This document shows, piece by piece, positions 22,919-31,799 of a stretch of DNA of 60,000 nucleotides; positions within the stretch are counted from its first letter, which is position 1, and every line of letters begins with the position of its first letter. The position numbers were made by a program, and so were the translations under genes. Source of the stretch: Gnetum montanum (lineage: Eukaryota; Streptophyta; Gnetopsida; Gnetales; Gnetaceae); the NCBI GenBank assembly GCA_015680685.1, contig MNCI01015670.1:849916-909915 (forward strand), given 5' to 3'. The notes below the pieces were generated by a model. The model was not told the origin of the DNA. It searched no databases and was given only the letters and a program-made list of their open reading frames with translations.

Positions 22919-23094
22919 GTAGGCCTTTGACCCTGTTTTGATTGATTTTCCATTCTCGCAGTGTAGGGTTTCGGCGTATACGCCGAGCGTGAAGGGTTTG
23001 AAGTAATGTCGGCGTAGACGCTGCATGTTGTTTTCGGCGTAGTGTTTCGTTTCTGTTTTTGCAACTGTTTTCGGCGTAACTGTTTTTTTTTTTT

Positions 23095-23503
23095 GCACTC
23101 CGGGGGTATACGCCCGGTGTAACTGTTTTTTTCGCACGCTGGGCGTATACGCCAAGCGTGACTGTTTCTTCGCACGCCGGGCGTGTACGCCTAGCGTGAC
23201 TTTTTTTTTCGCACGCCGGGCGTGTACGCCTAGCGTGACTATTTTTTCGCATGCCGGGCGTATACGCCTAGCGTGACTTTTTTCGCATGCCGGGCGTGTA
23301 CGCCTAGCGTGACTGTTTTTTCGCACGCCGGGCGTGTACGCCTAGCATGACTGTTTTTTCGCACACCGGGCGTATACGCCTAGCGTGACTTCTTTTCGCA
23401 CGTTAGGCGTATACGCCGAGCGTGACTGTTTTTTCGCACGCCGGGTGTATACGCCTAACGTGACTGTTTTTTCGCACGCTGGGCATATACACCTAGCGTG
23501 ACT
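23095..23503. repeat. 11 x ~38-bp tandem array in intron 1
   Basis: Eleven units of 37-39 bases, each GCACGCCGGGCGTGTACGCC, then TAGCGTGACTGTTTTTTC. The palindromic core GCGTATACGC/GCGTGTACGC is shared with the LTRs and 5' UTR. It lies wholly in the first intron of the antisense gene. Minus-strand open frames over it (22703-23326) are repeat artefacts. Confidence 0.9.
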
Positions 23504-23606
23504 TGGGAAATTTTCTGTGAACGCCTAAAATTATTATTATTATTATCTTTTTTTTAAAAAACGAAGTTTTGGATATTGACTTTTGACGTTGTTTAATGGT
23601 TTGCAG

Positions 23607-24413
23607 AGACGTTGAACCTCCCCTTCTTGTGATCGAGTTGGTTGGGGTCCTGACATGGTTTGGTCCTTTGGAGGGTGGTGACCCGACACCGAATTTGGTC
23701 GTTAAGCATAACGGGGTTTGGTTCCGGGATGGGGCCTGCGAATTTTTGGCTTTTTTGCTGGACCATTTCGACGTCGTGGTTTGGTCTCATTTAAGCGGAG
23801 ATGTGGCACGGAGCATTATTGAGGCTATGTTACCCAGCGCGACGGAAGGCGTTAGGATTTTTATGGAGGACATTGATGAGGGGCCGCTTGTCGTCGAGGG
23901 TGTTCCCCCCGGTGGTCCGAAATCGACCCGTCCGTTGACCCGTGTGTAGGACCAGCTGCCGTAGGGCCCCAACTACATCAACAACACATTGTTCCTAGCA
24001 GGCCGTGCACATACTTTGTTCCAGAACCTGCCTGGCACAGTATACCGGGTGGAAAGGTAACTTCGTCCTAATTTTGGTTGTTCCCTTCTTTCTCATATTC
24101 AAATGTTTACTCTCATTTTGACACATGTTTTCTCTTTCCCGCAGACCAAAAGTTACGCCAGACGGGGCTTACGCGGGTGATGATGGGATTGGGTTGGCAC
24201 GCACGACCGTGGAAGCGTTCATGGTGGGTCCCACCCTGCGTGGGACCGTCTTGGACCATACTAGGGATGCCATGAGGCATTTTCCCAAGAAGTTTTCAAA
24301 GGCGTTTGCGCAATGTGCTGCGCGTGGTTGGTTGCATGCCGACTGGGCTCCTAATGGGCCAATTTTTCCGTCAGCTTCTGATCTGGGCGAAACTTCACGG
24401 TCCAACACTGAAA
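23607..24413 (+). pseudogene. Exons 2-3: degenerate FCP1/NIF-type phosphatase domain
   Basis: Exon 2 (23607-24056) starts with a hydrophobic strand PLLVIELVGVL, where FCP1-homology (HAD-superfamily) proteins have the catalytic DxD or, in many plant members, DLNG. FRDGACEFLAFLLDHFDVVVW follows (near 23725-23790), matching the family's RPG..EFL....F.V..W block. Later PLTRV (near 23933), then YINNTLFLAGRAH (near 23974-24013), stands where the family has NTLLIDDSP. So both Asp pairs are replaced (ELV and AGR), and a phosphatase would be inactive. Exon 3 (24145-24413) continues with DDGIGL and a helix. Two TAG codons at 23947 and 23962 lie where Gln would fit. Assignment is by eye only. Confidence 0.5.
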
Positions 24414-24503
24414 GTAAGTGGCCAAGTTTTTTAGATGTTGTGTTTGGTTTGGCTAATTGCTAAGTGTCAAGCTCATATGAGGGTTTTGGGTTCACCTTTA
24501 CAG

Positions 24504-25544
24504 CTGGCGCCACCTCTGACAGGGATTCCGTCGTGACTGGGAGGACCGAAACTACTCTCTCTATGAAATTTGGTGAAACCAGTGCTGCTCAGAAGTGGTT
24601 GCGAAAGAAGGCTTCGCCGTCTATTGTCGCCTGCTTGGAGCATGCCGGCCTCATGGTGCTCTTTATTGCCCCTAGACCAAATGTTTCTATAGCGGAGATG
24701 ATCGGGATTGTAGACTCATTTGATAGATCCGTCTCTTGCTACAGCACCCGTATTAGGGGCGTGAAAGTGATTTTTGAATTGTCACCTCAATTTCTAGCGG
24801 ATTTGTTTGGCGTACCTGCTAATGGCGTAAAAGTCATTATGGACAGGACGCATAAAGAAATTGACATGATCTGTGATTTAGAGGATTGGCTAGGGATTAG
24901 TAAGGGTACCAAAGGGTTCCCAATGTAGGGGAAAACAAAGGTTGAGGAAGTCAACGAACTCTACCCCCTATTTAGAGCGCGTTTGTTTCCGAAGACTCTA
25001 TCACAAGTCAAGAGTTTCGGTGTTGAAGCAGTACGAATCATGCGCACTATTCTGGAGGCTGGTGTTCGTTGTAACTGGGCAGAATTTCTATTAGCAGGGA
25101 TGACCAAAGATATAGAGCGGATGCGTTCAAATATAGAGGCGCAGTCTCATTTTACCTTCGCTTTCTTCGCTGGCTATATCCGTCGCTTGGCTGAATTCTT
25201 GGTGGTTCGTGGGGAAGGCAAATTTGTCTTGCGTGATAGGTATCAGTTATCTTGCCCCTGGGTGAACCACTTATTTGACACAGCCAAGTCCCAAGACACC
25301 CCCGAGGGGATTGATGAATCCCTTACGATCACCACGGGTGGATCATCTGGCCCCTCGCTCCACACACGCGACAGCCTAGGGGTGGAACCTGATGAAGTGC
25401 CCCCAACTGCAAGGAAGGCGGAGCGAGTGGTCAAGGAAATAATAGGCAAAGCGAAATCCAAGCTGAGGAAGCGTGACAGCACAGCAGAAGGCACCAGTGA
25501 GATTGAGTAGCCTAGAGTGAAGCGAATTCGATTTAAAATTCCTG
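24504..25544 (+). pseudogene. Exon 4: extra-ORF domain of retroelement type
   Basis: The central exon has a hydrophobic start (HAGLMVLFI), then RGVKVIFELSPQFLADLFGVP (near 24755-24815) and, after a TAG at 24926, NWAEFLLAGMTKDIERM (near 25075-25125) and AGYIRRLAEFL (near 25168-25200). This order (S..hh...hG.P, then a helical block, then hhxxYhRRL) matches the extra ORF after integrase in the outer element at 40.5-40.9 kb and resembles the putative plant transposon protein domain often found beside plant Ty3/gypsy pol. The 3' part is charged, with a Lys/Arg-rich end. A second TAG at 25508 breaks it. Biochemical role unknown. Confidence 0.6.
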
Positions 25545-25629
25545 GTAAACCTTTTTTTTATTCTTATTTCAATAGTTGTAACTATTACCGGTTGTATGCA
25601 ACTGACCTCCTTTGTTTTGAATTGAGCAG

Positions 25630-26094
25630 TTAAGAGACATGACTTGCAGACCATACCAGAAGACGAGGAGCTAACCGACCCGGCGGGAGGAACAGAATTG
25701 CTAGGGGAGGGGACTGGAGGAACTGGAGGTACCGAACCCCTGGATGATCAAGCGGAAACTGAAGAAATGTTCAACAGCTTTCTTAGAGGGAACCTTGATC
25801 TTGGAGACCCTCCGACGCAAGAGGAGATCAGAAGGAACGGTATGTCTTTTTACCCAGTTATGCAGCCTAATACATTCCTGAATCACCTTATTGCAAATTT
25901 TCTGTTTGACTCAGAGGAAAGCGAGACCATCCCAGAGAAGGAATCCGAGATCCCCCCTGAGGTACCTCCAAAGGCGAGCAGCTCACGTACTGATGGACCT
26001 TTTACTTGGATGGAAATGCCGAGTAAAAGGGATTTCGTAGCTGGGGTGGCTGAAGAGGTTGTCGAGCGGATCGAACGGATCAACCCCGACATAG
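25630..26094 (+). CDS. Exon 5: acidic linker
   Basis: Open throughout. Gly/Glu/Thr-rich at first (GGTELLGEGTGGTGGTEP), then mixed acidic sequence with no recognised domain. Acceptor TTGAGCAG at 25622-25629 and donor ATAG/GTACGG at 26094/26095 keep the frame with exons 4 and 6. Confidence 0.6.
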
Positions 26095-26180
26095 GTACGG
26101 ATGCATTGAAAGAATTTTACTATGTTAGAGGTTGATGCCCAATTCTGTTTGTTCTAACGCTTGTCTTTTCCTATGGACAG

Positions 26181-27169
26181 GTGCTCAACTGAGGTGGGAC
26201 CCTTCCCAGCCCGTCGTTATGGAGAGCTTGCCCACGCTATCTCCTGAGATCGAACAGGTGCCTAGACCTGTTTATGAAGAGGTAGCAGAGGGCTTTGTTC
26301 ATAATGCCAAAACGGTATGGACGTGCAGGAGATCCATTGAACAGTTATGGCTCCAAATTCAGGCGAAAGAGAAGGAGAATGCTGCATTGTCAACGGAACG
26401 TGACGATTTGAAGGCACGATATGAGTTCGCCGCAGCTAGATTAAATAATGATCGCGCTTGGCGGACCTCCGAGGTCACGTACACAAGGTATTGGAACCTT
26501 CTCAATCTCCATGCAGGGCTGATACGAAGGCTAGGGGAGCGCAGAGCCCAAATTGATTTGCTGAACACCAAGTGTCAAGATTGGAAGGCTTTCGCCTCCA
26601 AAGTTCGCAAATGGGGGCAAGATGAAAAGAACCACAAGCACCAATACAAGAAGTCACTAAAAGAGGTTTCTATTGAGAAGCGACAGCTAGAGATGTTTGT
26701 GGAGGGTCTTGGTCTGCGCTCCACCTTTGACACCTTCGCCCAGAACACAACTGTAGAGATGGAGTCTCCCAAACGGTGGATAACGACAGCCTCTGGGGAG
26801 GTCTCGGTGGGCGAATTCCCTTTGAAACGTCCCACCTGGTCGGGCGTTGACAAAGGAAAGGCTCTAGCTGACATTGACTTGGGTCTCGATGGGACTGACT
26901 GGGCAAGCGTTCCCGAAGAGGAGATCCTACGACAGCTTGAATTCGGCTTGGGGGGACCTCCTATGGTAAGCGTCTTGTCTCTTTTCGGAGTTAATTGATT
27001 GATTGATGTTTGAAATTTTAACATTCTCTCATTATTATGTTGATTATTTCCTCTTTGGTCCTTTCAGGATGAAGGTGGGGACGAGACTAGAGAAGCTGGC
27101 CCCAGCGGAGAAGGGGCGTCTGATGCTGGTGGACCTAAGGAGGATGATCCTCATGCCCCAAGCGCTTAG
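26181..27169 (+). CDS. Exons 6-7: coiled coil and acidic tail
   Basis: Exon 6 (26181-26965) encodes a long helical, Glu/Lys/Arg-rich segment with heptad character (near 26330-26450 and 26525-26700), suggesting self-association. Exon 7 (27068-27169) adds 33 codons rich in Gly, Asp and Glu and ends TAG at 27167-27169. The intron between them (26966-27067) has donor ATG/GTAAGC and acceptor CTTTCAG. A similar helical region follows the homologous domain in the outer element. Confidence 0.6.
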
Positions 27170-27237
27170 TATTTAAACGTTTTTTTTTTCGTTTTTTGAT
27201 TCAAACTTGTATTGAAGGTGTAACTTGAATATTATGA

Positions 27238-27243
27238 AATAAA
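27238..27243 (+). terminator. Poly(A) signal of the antisense gene
   Basis: AATAAA 69 bases after the stop codon, followed by GT/AT-rich sequence (27250-27300). Confidence 0.55.
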
Positions 27244-27404
27244 GAGAGGTGGTTGATTGTATATAATAACATGCACATATATATATATATTTTTGTTTGT
27301 TGATTTTGGGTTTAACATGCCATAGAAATATAAAATACTTTGGTTTGTTTTCTATTTTAAATGCGATACAGGAAGCGATTAGAAGTAAGATGAAAAGCGG
27401 GTAC

Positions 27405-27658
27405 TAGTTTATGGCCATTTCGGGCCCCATGCGTAGTTTATCGCCATTTCGGGCCACATGCGTAACCAAGGAATGTTTTGGAGAACGCGGATAGATTTCT
27501 CGGGTAACCGATCATTGCTGATCGTGGCTAGTTTTACGTCATTGCGGACATGATAGTTTAGTGTCGTTTCGGACCGGGAGTGGCTTTTAATTATTTTTGT
27601 TGTTTTATCATAGTTTAATGTCATTTCAGACTTTTTATAGTTTAACGTCATTTCGAAC
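27405..27658. repeat. Six copies of the AGTTTA-GTCATTTCGGAC motif
   Basis: Copies begin near 27406, 27435, 27530, 27554, 27612 and 27639, with consensus AGTTTANYGTCATTTCGGAC. They lie on the other side of the antisense gene from the 22441 repeats, between it and the protease frame. Confidence 0.85.
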
Positions 27659-27672
27659 TAAGGATTTGCTTT

Positions 27673-28128
27673 CTATTTTAATTGTTTCTTGATATTCTTT
27701 ATTTTTAAGTCAGAGGATATACCGACAAGCACTATTTTATACTCAGCGTCTCCCTCGCTGATTATGTTGAATGGCAACTCAGCCCAGGGGACGTTTGTTG
27801 AAATGTTTTCGGTGATTGTATTTTCGAGCGCCTCGATATCGGTCATTGTTCCTGCGTTGTCTTCTTCACGAGGCCGTAGGTGTGGCGCGTCAGATGGTGG
27901 CGTTTCGGTGTTAGGAGATTCTTGATTTGTGATAGAGGGCTTGCATTCAATTGGTGATCGGGGGTTCTTGTCACTTGGGCTAGGCTTTTCTAGCTCTATT
28001 TCCGACCCTTGCTCTATGTTTGAGTTTGAAGAGATGATGGGAATGATCGCTTCCCCATGTATAATGACTTCTCCGCCCTCGTAGGGCAGGTGAATTTCCT
28101 GGTGTATGGGGGATGAAACGGCTCTTAA
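27673..28128 (-). pseudogene. Protease-RT linker after an in-frame TAG
   Basis: The protease frame continues for 151 codons past the TAG at 28129-28131 to a TAG at 27673-27675. The start (LRAVSSPIHQEIHLPY) fits the usual sequence after GRPW in Tat/Athila-type polyproteins (xxAVPSxxHQ...), so the TAG is a break in a longer protein. The rest is acidic. A possible donor site GTATATCC on the minus strand is near 27717-27724. Confidence 0.6.
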
Positions 28129-28935
28129 CTAGGCTAACCAGGGTCTTCCTAATATGAGATTAAACCCTGGCATCTCGTCAACTACCAAAAAATCAGCGGA
28201 TGTAGGAAACCGGTCTCCCGCTATAAAGTCGAGAGTTATCGTGCCCTTGACTAATACACGCGACCCGCTGAAGGATTTCAAACATGTGGTTGTCATGGAT
28301 TTGATCGAGTCTGTAAGCCCCAGTTGTTCGATGATTGGATATGGTACAACATTAGTGGCTGCCCCATCATCTACATGTACCCTATGTATCTTAAATTGGT
28401 TTATATGTATGGTTATAAACATAGGGGTCGCCGTCGTCTCACCTGTTGTTTTATCTACTTTGATGCTCTCGTCACGGAAGCTTAAGGCCTTAGGGCTGAC
28501 CCCGCGAGGAGGATACATCACCGCATGGATTGTTGGCTCGTTCGGAGGCAAGTCCTCACTAACCGGGATAGATGTTAACATGCGTATAAGAGCTTTGCAG
28601 TGAGTCTGGGAAGTCAACACTAAATCATATAAGCTTAGAGACGTGTTCTTTTGTTTCAGTGCCTGAGTGACTTGCGTTAGGACCGTCGCGAAATCTCTGC
28701 TGTCAGGAACATTTTCGTTGAGAGGGACCGGGTCCATCGGGCCCAGGAGTTTTATCTCGCGTTTCTGTGGTTTTTCACTCTTGCGGATGTTAGGAGTTTC
28801 CCGTTGTTCGTGCGTCCGAGAGGTTTCGCCGCTGCTGCCTATGTCAGGTAGATTGTCAGATGATGCCATGGGTATGGAGCTAAGAGGCGTTGGTTTAGGT
28901 GGCCCCACGGCTAGCCGTTGGCGTTCTCTCTCCAC
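28129..28935 (-). pseudogene. Inner element aspartic protease region
   Basis: 268-codon frame. The active-site block is VHVDDGAATNVVP (near 28345-28380), with DDGA where retropepsins usually have D(T/S)GA. The end is NLILGRPWLA, the conserved GRPW block of plant Ty3/gypsy proteases. The protein would cut the gag-pol polyprotein. The frame is shifted relative to the upstream gag frame (somewhere near 28960-29010) and is closed by a TAG at 28129-28131, after which the homology goes on. The N-terminal EHVERERQRL segment continues the frame upstream of the first ATG. Confidence 0.8.
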
Positions 28936-29084
28936 ATGCTCGCATGTGAGCCTGTCCGCCAGGCGTTCTCGCGTGTTACGCGGAGGTGATTTGGCCTCGG
29001 AACCTGAGATTGCCCAGGGACCTTTACGACATATGGAGCAGGGCGGGATTGTTGGTACGACTGGGAAGGAGCCTGTGTGGGCAT

Positions 29085-29654
29085 CTAGATGACGTATGGA
29101 GTTGGCCTTAGTGGAGATGGGGCCTCCGTCATTGCAACAGCGGGTGGTACCTGGACTACAAAGGGGGAAGGCCGAGCGTAAGGCATCGTTGTGTTCGCGG
29201 GATTAATGGGGGTGACGCGCACCACGTAGGGTTGTTGGTGCGTTGTCATGTTGGGGACGGGTGTAGGCGAGGGCACTCGGACTACGTACGGCTGCTGTGG
29301 GGTGTGAGATGTCTGAGGTGCGAGCGCGGGCTCAGCGGGAGGGATTTGGACTACAAATGGCTTGTTAGATATTTTCCTATTCTCGGGGTGTATCGTGTTA
29401 ATGTGGGGCATGTCGGGATCATCATCACAGTAAATCGTGCTAATTGTGTATGGAGACTCCTTAGTGTTTAGGGGGTCTTGGTACACCCCCATGGTCTGAT
29501 TTTGTGGTTGGACGGGGTTAGCCCCGTCAAATGTGATGTTACCCTCGTCAATCATCCGTTGGATGTTTTGTTTCAAAGTGAAACAATAATCTGTTCCATG
29601 ACCCAGTCTTTGATGATAGTCGCAAAAGCGATCCATCCGGAATCCTTTGGGCAC
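29085..29654 (-). pseudogene. gag: Inner element gag, C-terminal part
   Basis: In the same frame as the upstream gag ORF, separated only by the TAG at 29688-29690. It contains FCDYHQRLGHGTDYC (about 29585-29627), the Cys/His block that replaces a classical zinc knuckle in Tat-type elements. Six spaced repeats of (P)YVVxVP / (P)FVVQxP follow, the last beyond the TAG at 29085-29087. The TAGs fit old Gln codons. Confidence 0.8.
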
Positions 29655-29687
29655 GGGGGGCTCATCTGGCGTTGCTAGGCTCGGATT

Positions 29688-31757
29688 CTATACGAGTTGA
29701 CAGAATCGGTCGTGTCTTTGTATGGCCATAGGGGATAACTGTTTGTGGCTCATCAACCCAGCCTTTAAGAGTTGATCGAAAAGTTGGGAAGGCTTCATTG
29801 GTTGGGGCGTGTATTGAGAGGGTTCTTTCCTCTCAAAATTCCGTGTACGGTTCGTCGGATTCTGTTGCGATGATGATTCCTGTGTGGTGGTTGCGGGCTG
29901 GGGGTGATAGTAGTTAGTAGGTGGCGTCGGTGGCTTTTGTTGTTGCATCCCTGCTACGGCCGCTATAGTGGTTTTAGTCTTTTCTTTGTCTTTCTTAGTA
30001 TGTTGATTCTTAAAGGCTATGTAGGCTGGATCGTGACTGTTTTGGGCAGCTTCTTCAATGTTCTTAATTTGCTCGAATGCCTGATTGAGATCTCGCGCAT
30101 TGAGGTAATACAGTTTAGATTTAAAGAAATCGTTGATGGCCCCTTTTAGGATCGTAAGTAGGTAAAATGGGGAGATCGGTTCATGAAGCTCGTTCAGAGC
30201 TATGCTCCATCTTTGAATAAATTTTTGGACCGGTTCGAGAGGCCCCTGCTTAATCTGCATGAGGCTATCCAGCGTTGGCTCAGGTTTCAAGTTATACTTA
30301 AACCGGGTCACAAACTGGCGTATAAGGTCATCCAAAGCGCAGATGGAGTTCCTGGGCAAGGCGCGGTACCAATCAAGTGCCCTTCCCGTAAGGGACATGG
30401 GGAACACCCGGAGGACAGTGTGGGGCCAAGCCTGGAGCAGGGCACATTCCAAACGGAATGTTATGAGATGGGTGTTAGGATTTGTCTCACCATTATATAT
30501 GGTTAGTGTTGGCAGGGGAACGCCTTTGGGCAAGGTTAAAGGTGGGACAGAGGAGCTGATAGGGTCTTCATTGTAGAAATCTATCACTTTCATCTCCCCA
30601 TCGTTGACAGTTTTGAGGCGCTTTACCTCATCTGTCAATTCCTGCATCATTCTTTTGGCATCTGCCCAATCCTGAGCGTTTGGGAGTAAGGTGGTTTGGG
30701 CTTGTGGCACGCTGTATGGGTTAGATTGTTGAACGGTGGACTGGAAGGCTGAAAGTTGCGTTGTTGGGGGTTGCGTTTGCGGGAAGTGTACGGTAGATGG
30801 CATTAGGGGCACTACATTATAGAGGGGAGGCTGTTGCTGCTGTGGTCGTGGCTGTGCCTGAGACACATGAGTCGGTGGCAACGTGTGGGGTGGTATGTAG
30901 TGGTGGGAAACCTGGTGCGACGTCATGCCCTTCATCGGCCATTGTCCGGCCATGTTGTATGAGGAGGCCCCTTGTTGGGTTATGGCAATGAAAGGGGGCG
31001 CATGCGTTTGGATATGCGGGATGTAGTGGGCAGGTGTGGACACAGGTGTGACGTGTGGCATTCTTACCACTTGGGACTGGGCTTGGAACGTCACCCCTAG
31101 GTTACTGTGAGGGGGCGGTGCTTGTGAGGCTGAACCTGCAGCTGTAAAAGGGAAGGCATTGGGCAAAGGATGGCCCTGGGGAAGGATTTGAGCTGACGTG
31201 GATGTTTCTTGTAATAGTGCTTGGGTGTGGTCAGAGGTAATGGGTTGGAGGGGTATGGTCTCCCCTGCGTCCGGGTTAAATACGGGGTTCACGTGGTTAT
31301 GTGGACTAAGAGTATGATAGGAGTCTTCATGCTCAGATTGCGCAGCGAATTCATCCTCTTCATCTCGTTGTGGTTCTACCGTAACCTGATCTAATGATTG
31401 GCTCCTGTGCAGAAGGAGCTGCGTAAAGAGCTCCGAGAATTGCTCCAGAATGGGGATTACGTCGTACGGGGAAGGGATGAATTCATACCCCCCTCTGTAA
31501 AAGATCTCAAATTGCCTTTTTACTTCCATCTCAGCCCGGTCTACTACCAGGCCAGCTTGCATCTTAATGCAAATGAAGTTATACTCGTCTTGGCTTATGA
31601 TGTTAGCGGCAGGGTCTCTCCCTTGCAACCTCAACGATCGACGGGGCCCCATTGTGGATTGCCCTCCCATATGTTGTGTGGTGGATTGCTGGGCAGCCGT
31701 TGCGTCTGAGATGTTAACGTTCTGGGTAGTAGCAGCGGTGATGTTGATGGGATTCAT
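29688..31757 (-). CDS. gag: Inner element gag, N-terminal part
   Basis: 689 codons from an ATG about 400 bases after the 5' LTR. It has a basic start (RRSLRLQG), a long Pro/Gln/His-rich segment, a short coiled coil (MMQELTDEVKRLK, near 30605-30650) and then the retrotransposon gag domain with LTGRALDWYRALP (near 30360-30400), FVTRFKYNL and EPVQKFIQRW. It would form the virus-like particle. It ends at TAG 29688-29690 and the homology continues in frame. No competing upstream ATG was seen. Confidence 0.88.
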   Translation of the reverse strand: MNPINITAATTQNVNISDATAAQQSTTQHMGGQSTMGPRRSLRLQGRDPAANIISQDEYNFICIKMQAGLVVDRAEMEVKRQFEIFYRGGYEFIPSPYDVIPILEQFSELFTQLLLHRSQSLDQVTVEPQRDEEDEFAAQSEHEDSYHTLSPHNHVNPVFNPDAGETIPLQPITSDHTQALLQETSTSAQILPQGHPLPNAFPFTAAGSASQAPPPHSNLGVTFQAQSQVVRMPHVTPVSTPAHYIPHIQTHAPPFIAITQQGASSYNMAGQWPMKGMTSHQVSHHYIPPHTLPPTHVSQAQPRPQQQQPPLYNVVPLMPSTVHFPQTQPPTTQLSAFQSTVQQSNPYSVPQAQTTLLPNAQDWADAKRMMQELTDEVKRLKTVNDGEMKVIDFYNEDPISSSVPPLTLPKGVPLPTLTIYNGETNPNTHLITFRLECALLQAWPHTVLRVFPMSLTGRALDWYRALPRNSICALDDLIRQFVTRFKYNLKPEPTLDSLMQIKQGPLEPVQKFIQRWSIALNELHEPISPFYLLTILKGAINDFFKSKLYYLNARDLNQAFEQIKNIEEAAQNSHDPAYIAFKNQHTKKDKEKTKTTIAAVAGMQQQKPPTPPTNYYHPQPATTTQESSSQQNPTNRTRNFERKEPSQYTPQPMKPSQLFDQLLKAGLMSHKQLSPMAIQRHDRFCQLV

Positions 31758-31799
31758 GATTATAGATGATTTGAGTGTGTGGAATTGATATGGATAACG

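Larger units (their letters stand above)
22788..27169 (+). pseudogene. Seven-exon gene antisense to the inner element
   Basis: Exons by splice sites and frame: 22788-22918, 23607-24056, 24145-24413, 24504-25544, 25630-26094, 26181-26965, 27068-27169. Every intron is GT-AG. The phases are 2, 2, 1, 1, 1 and 0, and each junction keeps one frame; the spliced coding length is 3243 bases (1080 codons plus stop). Five introns are short (85-102 bases); the first is 688 and holds a tandem array. The only breaks are four in-frame TAG codons (23947, 23962, 24926, 25508), none of them TGA or TAA. In order the protein has an FCP1/NIF-like domain (exons 2-3), a retroelement extra-ORF domain (exon 4), an acidic linker (exon 5) and a coiled coil with acidic tail (exons 6-7). 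It sits between protease and RT of the host element. Function unknown. Confidence 0.75.

Noticed and set aside
22703-23326. Minus-strand open frame of 207 codons
   Set aside because: Translation of the intron-1 tandem array (repeating RRTRPACEKS-like units), with overlapping open frames in the other phases.
23095-23503. CRISPR-like regular repeats
   Set aside because: The units are contiguous tandem repeats with no distinct spacers, in a plant retroelement.
23949-23964. Possible micro-intron of 19 bases removing both TAG codons in exon 2
   Set aside because: GTAGGACC...CGTAG has GT and AG ends, but 19 bases is far below the minimum plant intron size, and the TAGs fit decayed CAG codons as at other sites.
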